Shown one piece after another: positions 1 to 11,855 of a DNA stretch of 64,000 bases. Under the pieces are notes generated by a model. That model did not search any database and was not told the DNA's origin. It saw only the letters and a list, made by a program, of their open reading frames with translations. Source of the DNA: Armigeres subalbatus (Eukaryota > Arthropoda > Insecta > Diptera > Culicidae); assembly GCF_024139115.2 (NCBI RefSeq), contig NC_085139.1:2179470-2243469 (forward strand), read 5' to 3'. Both the position numbers and the translations under genes were made by a program. Position 1 is the stretch's first letter; every line of letters starts with the position of its first letter.

Positions 1-2750
1 TTTGATTGAAAAGTAAATTCAAATTTCCAAATGCTGATTAAAATTTCTTGCTCACAAGTTTTTATCCTTGTTTCAGCAAATTGTTCGGTGCATTGCATAA
101 AGAGTAACCCTAAAATCAACTCCACCTTACATACAAATTACCCTCAGAAATTCCCACCCAAGAATAGTGTACATCATCTTCCATCGAGAAAAACCATAAA
201 CTCACCCTTCAATTTTCACATATTTCCTTTGGAACTCAACCCCAAAAACCCGGAACGAAAAATTCCTGCGGAAAGTACAGCGCCCTCACCCACAGGGGCG
301 AACAAATATTTACCCCAAAAGCATATGTTTATCTTCTTTACGAGTGGTAAACATTAGCATCCCTTCCTTCATCCTCGTGCAAACTGAATGCGAAACTCCT
401 CCATCTTTGATACGTCACCCGGTGAAACGGTTTGACGGAAGTTTTTATCGATTCCCTAGAAGATGAGTAAGACGAACATTCGACATTAACGCTAATTGCC
501 CGACTGTTCGCTACGAAAACAAACCAAAGGGTGTGCGTTCTTCGGCGGAATGCATTCTTAGATGGCGATGGTGATAAAACCCACCTACATCGGAGACAAT
601 TTTATCAATTATTCGACGTCGGGTTTTTATGACAAGCAGGGACAATTATTAGCAGTTGGTCGAATGTTTGGCGCGCACGAAAACTGCTAAACTTGATCGT
701 CCTCCAGGAAATTAGTTTCTGGAATGGAACGTTGAAAGTTTTCCCGTTCCCAGAGCACCACCGGAACGTGCTGTGCATTAGCAATAATACTGGTAAATAT
801 TGTAGAAATAATAAAACGTAGAAGAACTACTGCCGACCTGGAGGATTCATTGTTTGCGTTAGACTTCAACAGCAGCGGAAGCGAACGAGGAAAAGTAATT
901 TAATCAACACACAAAAGCAACTGCTGTCGAAAAGGGTTTGATTAGACAGCGACGAATGACACCGGCAGTGGCAACCATTGTTACCGGGTGGGTGGTTAAT
1001 GGATGCTTCCACCCTCGCTCGCTGGAAGGGGATGAAAATTTTGTGCAAAAATGGTGAATCGTAAAAAGTTTGCCTCCCGTTTCTACTTTGTAAAAGTTGT
1101 AAAAGTATGATGAAACACCCAGCTAGCGAACGTTTGTAGTTCGACAGGCGTCCGTTGTGCATGCAGATGATGCCTCCCGCCCCTGTACCGCCCGAATGCG
1201 CAGAGAGAAACGGTTCTAAAGCTTTTTGCAACCAATGCGACACCGTGTGTGCCCCATAAATATATTCACGACCAGGCAGCATTTGCAGCTGAAATTTCCG
1301 GTTTTACAACAGAGTTCTGGTTTGGGAATCGATATGCAACAACCAACTGGACACTGCATTCTGGGATGGAGAACCGTTTCCGATGAGTCCATCGTTTCTA
1401 AAGCTAGGGAAACTAAATGCTTCAGTATCCAACCGCTGAAAACGTTCGTTTCTCCCACTGTGCAGGTGTTGCTACTGGTGGCCCAGAATCTGCAATAAAT
1501 TTCCCTGGTGTAAAATTTCAGAACGAGACTCACAGCTTTATGTAACCGAAAAATGGAGAAACGACGAGCGGGAGAGTAATTTACTTTCTAGTCATGTACC
1601 GGTCGGGCTTCTGCTCAACCGTTGTTACGCAATTTTCAAGCACCGCACTTTACATCCACAAATTTTAGACCCAATTGTACCCCCAAAGTACCGCACCAGC
1701 AGCGAGAGGGATTTTGATGAAAAATAATTAAAATAAGTTAAAGTTTTTACGATTCATTACAAGATTTTACAGCTCGCCATGATGGTGATGGAAAAAACTT
1801 TTTCTCTTCCATTTTCGTCTAACTATGCCCACCCGACAAAAGGATTTTCCTCGGCATTACCGGAGCTCATCGAATTGCACATCAAACATTCTCAGGGCTA
1901 AGCTTGGCCCAAAATCGAAGGCCAAATCCAATTTTCCATCTCATTAAGCGGAACACATTCGCTGCCGTCGAGGAGAGGAAAATTCATCTTCAGCCACACC
2001 CAGCTGCGGCCATGGCAGGACATGGGAAAAAACCGTTGCTCGATTTTTCGTACCCGGCTCCTACGAAGGCGATGTTTAGTATCAGCGGGCTTTCGGAAAG
2101 CCTCATCAAATATTCCACTTGCATCCTTTCGAGGCCGATTCGATCTTGGACCCTGCTGGAGCAGTAGGCAGATCCTTGGCATTAAGCCCTGGGAAAAAGT
2201 TATGCCTTTTTCTCGGTTTCCTTCATTTATTTTTACGACCCTGAGCGCAAGCATTCTGGGTGTATACACATTCGCATTCTCACTTTTGCCCCAGCCTCTT
2301 ACTAAAATGCTAAAAACAAAGTTTTCCCTCCTGGCGGCGCACGAGGAGCATCTTCTGGGTCTTATCTATACTTCCGTACCGGCCCAGCAGAAGCCGCACT
2401 CAAAGGAAACATTTATCTCACACCATCTCCATCGACATCTTCGGGGGTGGCCCTCCTATTCGCGCTAGCAACCGGCACTGCGGTGCTGGTGGTGGTAGCG
2501 CTGGCTGTTTGGTTTTATAGGCTCGCATCAACTGCCGACACTAAAGCCAGGTGATTGCTGCTTTTCACTACGCCCGAAGATTGAACAAGTGTAGCCGAGC
2601 GCGTAGCAGATACAAAGCACGCGAGATGAGATTTTTTTTTCTGTTTGAAGGTGAGTTTTATGCGTCCGATAAGGATTTTACAGAAATATGTTTCGTCAGA
2701 AGAAAGGAAATTGAGGGGAAGCACATGTTGTAATAAAAATGCGATGAAGA
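1..2750. other. Unassigned non-coding DNA
   Basis: No transposon protein, tandem array or RNA gene is visible. Short open frames occur on both strands and overlap one another (for example 2022-2468 on plus and 1898-2269 on minus), which is what chance frames look like; none has a recognisable domain. The base composition is less AT-rich than the repeat blocks that follow, so this may be host intergenic or intronic DNA. Confidence 0.4.
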
Positions 2751-4635
2751 GAAACTAATATTGCAATTCACTAGGTACTGATGAATTCCAAAAAAACAGC
2801 ATATTTAAAACAAATACATTTTATAACGATTTGATTAAAAACTCAGTGTTAAGTTGATACAATATTTATTTTTTCAAATGGAGTATCTCAAACTTCCACT
2901 CTAAGAAAAATCATCAACTTAAGTTTCACAAAAAATACGTGCGTTAAGCCATTCATTCTAAGTATTAAGTAACTGCCACTTTTTAAGCCATTCATTCTCA
3001 GTAGCATTCGCCTTGAAGAAATTCAACCTACGAAAAACTCGGCCATTGCAAATAAAATCACCCTATGAAACGTTCTTGTATTTTAAGAAACATTTGCTCT
3101 AAACAACGTGTTAAAAAGCATTTTTGCATGATTGAATACGCCAAGTTCACTAACAACAATCATCCATCCAACTAATCATCAATGCTGATGTGTCTAGTTT
3201 TGCCCCATTTATTAACTGCGATGTATTGAACTTGGCATCTCTCGGTCTGTCTATAGAAAACGGATCGCGTCCAATAAATTCCGTGTTTTAGCGTCGCTTA
3301 GTGTCAGTTGTCCCACTCTGTTGCTTTCGGTCGACTACCGGCAACCGAATCACCAGCCGTCAAAAGCCAAGGCAATTCAGAATAAATTAAATTCTCGTCT
3401 GTTCATCGACGCGACACCTTTTCTCTGGGTAGCAGCTAACTTGAGCTGACATCACTTTCAGTGTGATTTATTTATGACGGACGAAAAGACTCGGCCTGTC
3501 TTCTTCAAAAGAAATCAACGGCATCAATCAACCAGCAATCCTGCGCCACATCCACCCAACGTATATCAAAGTTAATTTACGTGACGCACGAATATCGATT
3601 AGCAACACTCCACGTCTTCAACACCATTTTGAAGTGGATACCAAAATTAATCCTGAAACTTTTGCGGAGATTTGTGCAAATATAGATCCCGAGATCACGA
3701 GACGGAAAAATACAGATCAAGATTACAGCTGTCTTAAGAGAATATTTTTATTTATCATTTAAAATGTAAAAAAAATCGTCTTTCAAGTTCAAAAATCTGA
3801 AACCGTATTGAATTTCAACAATTAACGAACGTTCCCTCGTACGAAAAGGCCAAAAATAACTGCGCTGCCTTAATTAGATTTTGACTCGCTCACTTGGCTA
3901 CCGCGCAACAAACGTTCAACAGAAATTCGAGTCACCACCGCTCAGTTTCAATCAGCCATGCAGATATTCTTTTGAACCGGCTATTCAATCGGATTACGGA
4001 AGCCATTTTCCCACACGGTCCCTTTTGGAAGAGTAAATGCGAACCGGTCTTGTGGTGCTGCGGTGGTGCCATTACAGTACGGCAATGTACAGTGGAATAG
4101 GCTTGATCCGAGACGAATTATATTATTTTACCGCAACCCAAGTGCATTGATTTTTGGTGAATACAGGATGGCCATTCCTCCAGCACACTACATGACGCAA
4201 AGATACGTAGTCAGTACAAGTGTTCTTCTCGTAATGGAGTTATTTTTTATATTCATTCAGACTGTATTGTTGTGCTATTGTAATGTTTTGTATTTTAATT
4301 TGAGAGTTTGGAACAAATTGGTTAATCGCGTCATACGACTACATCGCACACCTATGTCTACATGGTAGATGGCGTTTATGATAATAGGATCCAGGCACCG
4401 GGTTCTGCGCAGTAGCAGTTCAAGTTACGTTAAAAAAACAGTGTTGGTTGAAAATCTTATGAATTGTTAGCAGCACGGTTGACTCATCCGAAAGCTAAAA
4501 CTGATTAACGCAATTGGCAATTAAAAGTAAGGTTAGGTTTCGAAAAAAATCAAAACTGGAATAAAAAAAAATACAATTCTAAAAAACAAAGCAGGGTTTT
4601 CATTGTCTAACATATTTTTTTAAATTTTAAACACA
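2751..4635. other. Unassigned AT-rich DNA
   Basis: I see no gene. A GC-richer stretch at about 3220-3560 contains AATAAA-like sequence and a TCAGT motif resembling an arthropod initiator, and it could be an old LTR or promoter. Nothing else supports either reading. Confidence 0.3.
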
Positions 4636-4639
4636 AGAA

Positions 4640-4990
4640 ATAGTGCACATAACGCGTCAATTATCAATTTATCGAATGATGATCCTTCGTTTTGAACTTC
4701 ACTTTTATCTGCCAATGTTAATCCGTCACTCTATCCCCCGAATTTATTTACCTCGATTTTATCACGATTTCTTTCTATTCTCGCAAACAAGACGTCAAAC
4801 AACTAACTATTTTTATGAAATAACTTTTACCATCAGTTGTTTATGATGATACTCGAGGCTCTCGAGGCAAAACATAATGCTGTTCCCGCGTTTTGCATTA
4901 CCAAGGCATAAGCTGCTTCATATTAGTGAATTAAAAATTGATGAAAAACAGCACCGTTTCTGCCGATAGTCATAAATCGTTGTTTAGCGA
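4640..4990 (+). mobile_element. Decayed MITE, same family as 22.4 kb
   Basis: The order of short blocks matches the element at 22413-22844: a CGATTTTATCACG block, then ATGAAATAACTTT, then GCATAAGCTGCTTCATATT followed by an A-rich stretch. The copies are heavily diverged and the termini here cannot be fixed. Confidence 0.4.
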
Positions 4991-5696
4991 CATTTTGAAT
5001 TTCAAGATGCCATAAACAGTTCGACAAGCAGCGGCTAGATATCGAAGTTTAAAGATGATCGATTTCTTTTTTTTAAGAAAGAAGAGGAAATTTAAAAATA
5101 TTCGATGTATGATTCGAGCGCATGATTTCTGATATCTGATTTATAAATTCTGAATTCTCATTTCTGATTTCAATTTTTCTGGTTTTTCTGATTTTCCTAA
5201 TTTATCTGATTTTAGAACTTTCTAATTTATCTGATGTTTTTTTTATTTTTACCTCCTTTTTCCTTTATTTTTGTATTTTCTGTTTTTTTTAATAATTATT
5301 ATTTTTAATTTTTTTCATTCTCCTCATTTAAAAAAAAATCTTGCTTTCTGATTTTTTGAATTTTCTGATTGAATGATTTTCTACATTTTTCTAATTTATT
5401 TTATTTCTTTGACTTGACAATTTTCTGATTTTTTTGTTTTCCTTTACTTTTGGTTATTAATTTTATTTATTATTTATGTAGTTTTGTCTGATATCTTTCA
5501 TTTTCTGATTTTCCGATTTTATTTCTCTGATATTTTATATTTTTTATTTTTTTGTATTCACCATTTTTGTCTTGTTCATATCATGTCTCTTATTTTTCTA
5601 ATTCTTCTGATTTTTACAATTTTTTAAAATATTTTTTCTTATTTTTGTGTGGTTATCATTTTTCTTATTTTCCTTAATTTAATTATTTTTCATGTA

Positions 5697-6082
5697 CAGT
5701 CGACTCTCCACATCTCGATGTTCTATATCTCGATATCTCTCCCTATGTCGATGGTTTCCTCAGTCCCTTCAATCTACATACATTTGGGCTTTCTACATCT
5801 CGATAACCTCCCTATCTCGATATCTCTCTATCTCGATGGGTTCTGATCATATTTTGTTCAGGATTCACTCTCCTTATGTCGATATGGTCAGATTTTTGGG
5901 CTACTAGACCATCTTTGGACAATAACAAACACATCAACAACAGGAAACGAAATTTGTTTTGTTGTCGTTTTTCATAGCAACGAGCTTTTTTGAATCTAGT
6001 ACCCATTTCAATTTTCCTTCCATTCCTCGATCTCTCCCTATCTCGATGGTCCCTTCAATATCGAGATGTGGAGAGGCGACTG
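5697..6082. mobile_element. pogo/Tigger-type MITE
   Basis: The 386-bp element begins CAGTCGACTCTCCACATCTC and ends with its inverted complement, matching at 22 of 23 terminal positions. It is flanked by TA on both sides (5695-5696 and 6083-6084). A CAG start, a TA target duplication and CTCGAT-rich termini are typical of the pogo/Tigger branch of Tc1-mariner elements. Internal ATCTCGAT repeats echo the terminus. It has no transposase frame and so is non-autonomous. Confidence 0.85.
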
Positions 6083-6291
6083 TATTATTTAAGACAAATA
6101 ATTATCTAATTTTTCCATTTCTTAATTTTTCTTGTTTTTTTCATTTGTCTAATTTTCATATTTTTCATATTTTCCATATTGTTCTTATTTTACTTAAAAT
6201 ACTCGATTTATGATTTCTGATTTATAAATTCTGAACTCTTATCTCTGATTTCTAGTTTTTCTGATTTTCCTAATTTATCTGATTTTAGATT

Positions 6292-6398
6292 CTTTTTCTT
6301 TAATCTTTCGTTTATTTGGAAGGCTCATTCTCGTGGAGCGTTACGGAGCCGAAATCAAGTTTTACAATACATTTCTTAATTCTTATACATAGTGTAAG
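6292..6398 (-). mobile_element. Truncated retroposon 3' end with TSD
   Basis: The 107-bp insert is flanked by an 11-bp direct repeat, GATTTTAGATT (6281-6291 and 6399-6409). Read on the minus strand it ends with AATAAA followed by an A-rich tail, as a severely 5'-truncated LINE or SINE would. It interrupts the second copy of the T-rich duplication. Confidence 0.7.
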
Positions 6399-6878
6399 GA
6401 TTTTAGATTTTTTGTTTTTTTTTAATTTGTCTGATGCTTTTTTTTGTTAATTTTTACCTCCTTCTTTTCAATTTTTCTATTCTTTTTTCAAATTTTTGTT
6501 TCGTTTTTTTTCATTTTATTATTTTTTTCTTATTTTTTTGATTTTTTTTAAATTTTATATTCGGATGGTTTTTAACATTTTTCTAATTTATTTTATTTTC
6601 TTGAACATTCATCTTATTTTTTGTTTTCTTTTATCTTTTGATTTTTAATTTTTATTTGTAATTTATGTAGTTTTGTCCGATATTTCTCAATTTCTGACTT
6701 TCCCGATTTTATTTCTCTAATATTTTATAGTTTTTATTTTTTTTTATTCATCACTTTTGACTTGTTAATATTATCCTGGTTTTTCTAATTTTTATTTTTT
6801 CTTTTTAAAATATTTTTCTTATTTTTGTGTGCTTTTCATTTTCCTTAGTTTTATTATTTATTATTATTTCGTCTATCC

Positions 6879-7070
6879 CAGCGGTTCTCAACCTGGAGTA
6901 CATGTACCCCTGGAGGTACCTTTGCTGATCCCAAGGGACAAAAAGGCGTAATGGCGGATGTATTAGAATTCCAAAAAAAATCGATGGTTGTATATTTTTT
7001 TATTTCAAAACTTTGTATTGTACTGCACATATTTTTATTTTTTATGCGTAACGCGTGACAAAAGCATCCT
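6879..7070 (+). mobile_element. hAT-like element end
   Basis: CAGCGGTTCTCAACCTGG resembles hAT superfamily termini and is followed by a short palindromic stretch around TACATGTA. No opposing terminus or 8-bp duplication was found, so only one end can be suggested. The right boundary is arbitrary, where the minisatellite starts. Confidence 0.35.
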
Positions 7071-7074
7071 TCCA

Positions 7075-8710
7075 TACAGATTGGAAACCTCCTTTCAAGT
7101 CAAGAGGCTCGGAAGCCTCCTTTCAAGAGTCTTGGAAGCCTCCTTTCAAGAGGTTCGGAAGCCTTTTTCAAGAGGCTCTGAAGCCTCCTTTCTAGAAGTT
7201 CGGAAGTCTCCTCTTAAGATACTCGGAAGCCTCCTTTTGAAAGATATTTTAATTTTTTATGCGTAACGCGCGACAAAAGCATCCTTCCATACAAATTGGA
7301 AACCTCCTTTCAAGTCAAGAGGCTCGGAAGCCTCCTTTCAATAGGTTCGGAAGCCTCTTTCAAGAGGCTCTGAAGCCTCCTTTCTAGAAGTTCGGATGTC
7401 TCCTTTTAAAATACTCGGAAGCCTCCTTTTAAAAGACCCGGAAGCCTTCTTTCAAGAGGTTCGGAAGCCTTCTTCAAGAGGCTCTGAAGCCTCCTTTCAA
7501 GAAGCTCTGGAGCCTCCTTTCAAGAAGCTCTGAAGCCTCCTTTCAAGAAGCTCGGAAGCCTCCTTTTAAAAGGCTCGGAAGCCTCCTTTCAAGAGGCTCG
7601 GAAGGCTCCTTTCAAGAGGCCCAAAAGACTTCTTTCAAGAGGCTCAAAAGACTTTTTTCAAGAGGCTCGGAAGGCTCCTTTCTAGAGGCTCTGAAGGCTC
7701 CTTTCAAGAGGCTCGGAAGGCTCTTTTCAAGAGGCTCGGAAGGCTCCTTTTAAGAGTCTTGGAAGCCTCCTTTCAAGAGGTTCGGAAGCCTTCTTCAAGA
7801 GGCTCTGAAGCCTCCTTTCTAGAAGTTCGGAAGTCTCCTCTTAAGATACTCAGAAGCCTCCTTTTGAAAGACCCGGAAGCCTACTTTCAAGAGGTTCGGA
7901 AGCCTTCTTCAAGAGGCTCTGAAGCCTCCTTTCAAGAAGCTCTGAAGCTTCCTTCCAAGAAGCTCGGAAGCCTCCTTCAAAAAAGCCCGGAAGCCTCCTT
8001 TTAAGAGGCTCGAGAGGCTCCTTTCAAGAGGCCCAAAAGACTTCTTTCAAGAGGCTCAAAAGACTTTTTTCAAGAGGCTCGGAAGGGTCCTTTCTAGAGG
8101 CTCGGAAGGCTCCTTTTAAGAGTCTTGGAAGCCTCCTTTCAAGAGGTTCGGAAGCCTTCTTCAAGAGGCTCTGAAGCCTCCTTTCAAGAAGCTCTGAAGC
8201 TTCCTGTCAAGAAGCTCGGAAGCCTCCTTTCAAGAAGCTCGGAAGCCTCCTTTTAAAAAGCCCGGAAGCCTCATTTAAAGAGGCTCGAGAGGCTCCTTTC
8301 AAGAGGCCCAAAAGACTTCTTTCAAGAGGCTCAAAAGACTTTCAAGAGGGTCAGAAGACTCCTTTCAAGAGGCTCTGAAGGCTCCTTTCAATAGGCTCGG
8401 AAAGCTCTCTTCAAGAGGCTCGGAAGGCTCTTTTCAAGATGTTCGGAAGACCCTTTCCAGAGGCTCGGAAGGCTTCTTTCAATATGCTCGGAAGGCTCCA
8501 TTCAATAGGCACGGAAGGCTCCTTTCAAGAAGCTCGGAAGGCTCCTTTCAAGAGACATGGAAGCCTCCTTTCAAGAGAGTCGGAAGGCTCCTTTCAAGAT
8601 GCTCAGAAGGCTCCTTTCAATAGGCTGGGAAGGCTCTCTTCAAGAGGCTCGGAAGGCTCTCTTCAAGAGGCTCGGAAGGCTCTTTTCAAGAGGTTCGGAA
8701 GGCTCCTTTC
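7075..8710. repeat. 23-bp minisatellite (AGGCTCGGAAGCCT)
   Basis: Roughly seventy degenerate copies of a unit of about 23 bp, consensus AAGAGGCTCGGAAGCCTCC plus TTTC, run without a break. The core AGGCT-CGGA-AGCCT is an imperfect palindrome. Larger blocks are re-duplicated: the string starting GAGTCTTGGAAGCC recurs at 7127, 7754 and 8120, and a non-repetitive lead (GCGTAACGCG...) recurs near 7045 and 7261. Open frames here follow from the repeat and are not genes. Confidence 0.9.
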
Positions 8711-9440
8711 TTTTTTTATATCTGAATTCTAATTTCTGATTTCTGTTTTCTGATTTCTGTTTTCTGATTTCTGTTCTCTGATTTCTGATTTCTGATTTCT
8801 GATTTCTGATTTCTGATTTCTGATTTCTGATTTCTGATTTCTGATTTCTGATTTCTGATTTCTGATTTCTGATTTCTGATTTCTGATTTCTGATTTCTGA
8901 TTTCTGATTTCTGATTTCTGATTTCTGATTTCTGATTTCTGATTTCTGATTTCTGATTTCTGATTTCTGATTTCTGATTTCTGATTTCTGATTTCTGATT
9001 TCTGATTTCTGATTTCTGATTTCTGATTTCTGATTTCCTGATTTCTGATTTCTGATTTCTGATTTCTGATTTCTGATTTCTGATTTCTGATTTCTGATTT
9101 CTGATTTCTGATTTCTGATTTCTGATTTCTGATTTCTGATTTCTGATTTCTGATTTCTGATTTCTGATTTCTGATTTCTGATTTCTGATTTCTGATTTCT
9201 GATTTCTGATTTCTGATTTCTGATTTCTGATTTCTGATTTCTGATTTCTGATTTCTGATTTCTGATTTCTGATTTCTGATTTCTGATTTCTGATTTCTGA
9301 TTTCTGATTTCTGATTTCTGATTTCTGATTTCTGATTTCTGATTTCTGATTTCTGATTTCTGATTTCTGATTTCTGATTTCTGATTTCCGATTTCCGATT
9401 TCTGATTTCTGATTTCTGATTTCTGATTTCTGATTTTTGA
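8711..9440. repeat. Heptamer satellite (TGATTTC)n, block 1
   Basis: About 100 tandem copies of TGATTTC. Variants such as TGTTTTC cluster at the left edge, and one inserted C near 9037 shifts the phase. The minus strand (GAAATCA)n has no stop in any frame, and because 7 is not a multiple of 3 every frame encodes the same heptad NQKSEIR. The open frames are therefore a consequence of the repeat. Confidence 0.97.
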
Positions 9441-9597
9441 TTGTTCGAAAGATTTTCAGAGCAATTACCTGCAAGAGAAGTTTGGAGGATTCCTTCCCTC
9501 AACTCAGACGCAGAACCACGATAGAGGGTGGTCGCTGACAGTAGGGGCTCGACTGCGGTGTGCGTAGGTGATAAGAATGTATTCAGGGTTCAGGTTT
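9441..9597. repeat. Satellite spacer, copy 1
   Basis: A ~157-bp non-heptamer sequence starting TTCGAAAGATTTTCAG and ending near ATTCAGGGTTCAGG. It recurs after each of the three heptamer blocks with few differences, so spacer plus heptamer array behaves as a higher-order unit. Confidence 0.9.
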
Positions 9598-10742
9598 TGA
9601 TTTCTGATTTCTGATTTCTGATTTCTGATTTCTGATTTCTGATTTCTGATTTCTGATTTCTGATTTCTGATTTCTGATTTCTGATTTCTGATTTCTGATT
9701 TCTGATTTCTGATTTCTGATTTCTGATTTCTGATTTCTGATTTCTGATTTCTGATTTCTGATTTCTGATTTCTGATTTCTGATTTCTGATTTCTGATTTC
9801 TGATTTCTGATTTCTGATTTCTGATTTCTGATTTCTGATTTCTGATTTCTGATTTCTGATTTCTGATTTCTGATTTCTGATTTCTGATTTCTGATTTCTG
9901 ATTTCTGATTTCTGATTTCTGATTTCTGATTTCTGATTTCTGATTTCTGATTTCTGATTTCTGATTTCTGATTTCTGATTTCTGATTTCTGATTTCTGAT
10001 TTCTGATTTCTGATTTCTGATTTCTGATTTCTGATTTCTGATTTCTGATTTCTGATTTCTGATTTCTGATTTCTGATTTCTGATTTCTGATTTCTGATTT
10101 CTGATTTCTGATTTCTGATTTCTGATTTCTGATTTCTGATTTCTGATTTCTGATTTCTGATTTCTGATTTCTGATTTCTGATTTCTGATTTCTGATTTCT
10201 GATTTCTGATTTCTGATTTCTGTTTTCGATTTCTGATTTCTGATTTCTGATTTCTGATTTCTGATTTCTGATTTCTGATTTCTGATTTCTGATTTCTGAT
10301 TTCTGATTTCTGATTTCTGATTTCTGATTTCTGATTTCTGATTTCTGATTTCTGATTTCTGATTTCTGATTTCTGATTTCTGATTTCTGATTTCTGATTT
10401 CTGATTTCTGATTTCTGATTTCTGATTTCTGATTTCTGATTTCTGATTTCTGATTTCTGATTTCTGATTTCTGATTTCTGATTTCTGATTTCTGATTTCT
10501 GATTTCTGATTTCTGATTTCTGATTTCTGATTTCTGATTTCTGATTTCTGATTTCTGATTTCTGATTTCTGATTTCTGATTTCTGATTTCTAATTTCTGA
10601 TTTCTGATTTCTGATTTCTGATTTCTGATTTCTGATTTCTGATTTTCGATTTCTGATTTCGGTTTTTTAATTTCTGGTTTCTGATTTCGAGTTTCTGATT
10701 TCTGATTTTGGGTTCCTGTTTTCTGATTTCTTATTTCTGATT
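9598..10742. repeat. Heptamer satellite (TGATTTC)n, block 2
   Basis: About 160 copies of TGATTTC, nearly uniform. There is one phase slip near 10221 and a decayed right edge (10640-10740) with TTTTCGATTT, GGTTTTTT and similar variants. Clean interior and ragged edge fit homogenisation by slippage or unequal exchange. Confidence 0.97.
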
Positions 10743-10904
10743 GTTCGAAAGATTTTCAGCGCAATTACCTGTAAGAGAAGTTTGGAGGATTCCTTTCCTC
10801 AACTCAGACGCAGAACCAGGATGGCGGATGGTCGCTGACAGTAGGCGCTCGACTGCGGTTTGCGAGTACTGTAGGTTTTAAGAATGTATTCAGGGTTCAG
10901 GTTT
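10743..10904. repeat. Satellite spacer, copy 2
   Basis: The same spacer as at 9441 and 11856, starting TTCGAAAGATTTTCAGCGC. It has small internal length differences near the GTAGGT motif. Confidence 0.9.
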
Positions 10905-11855
10905 TGATTTCTGATTTCTGATTTCTGACTTCTGATTTCTGATTTCTGATTTCTGATTTCTGATTTCTGATTTCTGATTTCTGATTTCTGATTTCTGATT
11001 TCTGATTTCTGATTTCTGATTTCTGATTTCTGATTTCTGATTTCTGATTTCTGATTTCTGATTTCTGATTTCTGATTTCTGATTTCTGATTTCTGATTTC
11101 TGATTTCTGATTTCTGATTTCTGATTTCTGATTTCTGATTTCTGATTTCTGATTTCTGATTTCTGATTTCTGATTTCTGATTTCTGATTTCTGATTTCTG
11201 ATTTCTGATTTCTGATTTCTGATTTCTGATTTCTGATTTCTGATTTCTGATTTCTGATTTCTGATTTCTGATTTCTGATTTCTGATTTCTGATTTCTGAT
11301 TTCTGATTTCTGATTTCTGATTTCTGATTTCTGATTTCTGATTTCTGATTTCTGATTTCTGATTTCTGATTTCTGATTTCTGATTTCTGATTTCTGATTT
11401 CTGATTTCTGATTTCTGATTTCTGATTTCTGATTTCTGATTTCTGATTTCTGATTTCTGATTTCTGATTTCTGATTTCTGATTTCTGATTTCTGATTTCT
11501 GATTTCTGATTTCTGATTTCTGATTTCTGATTTCTGATTTCTGATTTCTGATTTCTGATTTCTGATTTCTGATTTCTGATTTCTGATTTCTGATTTCTGA
11601 TTTCTGATTTCTGATTTCTGATTTCTGATTTCTGATTTCTGATTTCTGATTTCTGATTTCTGATTTCTGATTTCTGATTTCTGATTTCTGATTTCTGATT
11701 TCTGATTTCTGATTTCTGATTTCTGATTTCTGATTTCTGATTTCTGATTTCTGATTTCTGATTTCTGATTTCTGATTTCTGATTTCTGATTTCTGATTCC
11801 TGATTTCTGATTTCTGATTTCTGATTTCTGATTTCTGATTTCTGATTTCTGATTG
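10905..11855. repeat. Heptamer satellite (TGATTTC)n, block 3
   Basis: About 135 copies of TGATTTC, the cleanest of the three blocks, with only isolated substitutions (TGACTTC near the left edge, TGATTCC near the right). A minus-strand frame of 371 codons runs from the right-hand spacer through the whole block into spacer 2; I regard it as repeat-generated. Confidence 0.97.

Larger units (their letters stand above)
5105..6860. repeat. T-rich tract duplicated in tandem
   Basis: The blocks at about 5105-5695 and 6200-6860 carry the same ordered string of T-rich motifs: TCTGATTTATAAATTCTGAA, then TTTTCCTAATTTATCTGATT, then ATTTATGTAGTTTTGTC, then ATTTTTGTGTG. They are therefore two copies of one ~0.6-kb unit. 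The first is followed by a pogo-type MITE and the second contains a small retroposon. The recurring TTTCTGATTT suggests decayed relatives of the heptamer satellite at 8.7-11.9 kb. Confidence 0.7.

Noticed and set aside
3220..3700. LTR or promoter region
   Set aside because: Only an AATAAA-like and a TCAGT motif; no matching second LTR, primer site or downstream gene was found.
7759..8739. 60-97-codon frames such as 8439-8732
   Set aside because: Generated by the 23-bp minisatellite.
8711..11855. CRISPR-like array (repeats with spacers)
   Set aside because: The repeat is 7 bp and continuous, spacers are identical to one another, and the sequence is eukaryotic.
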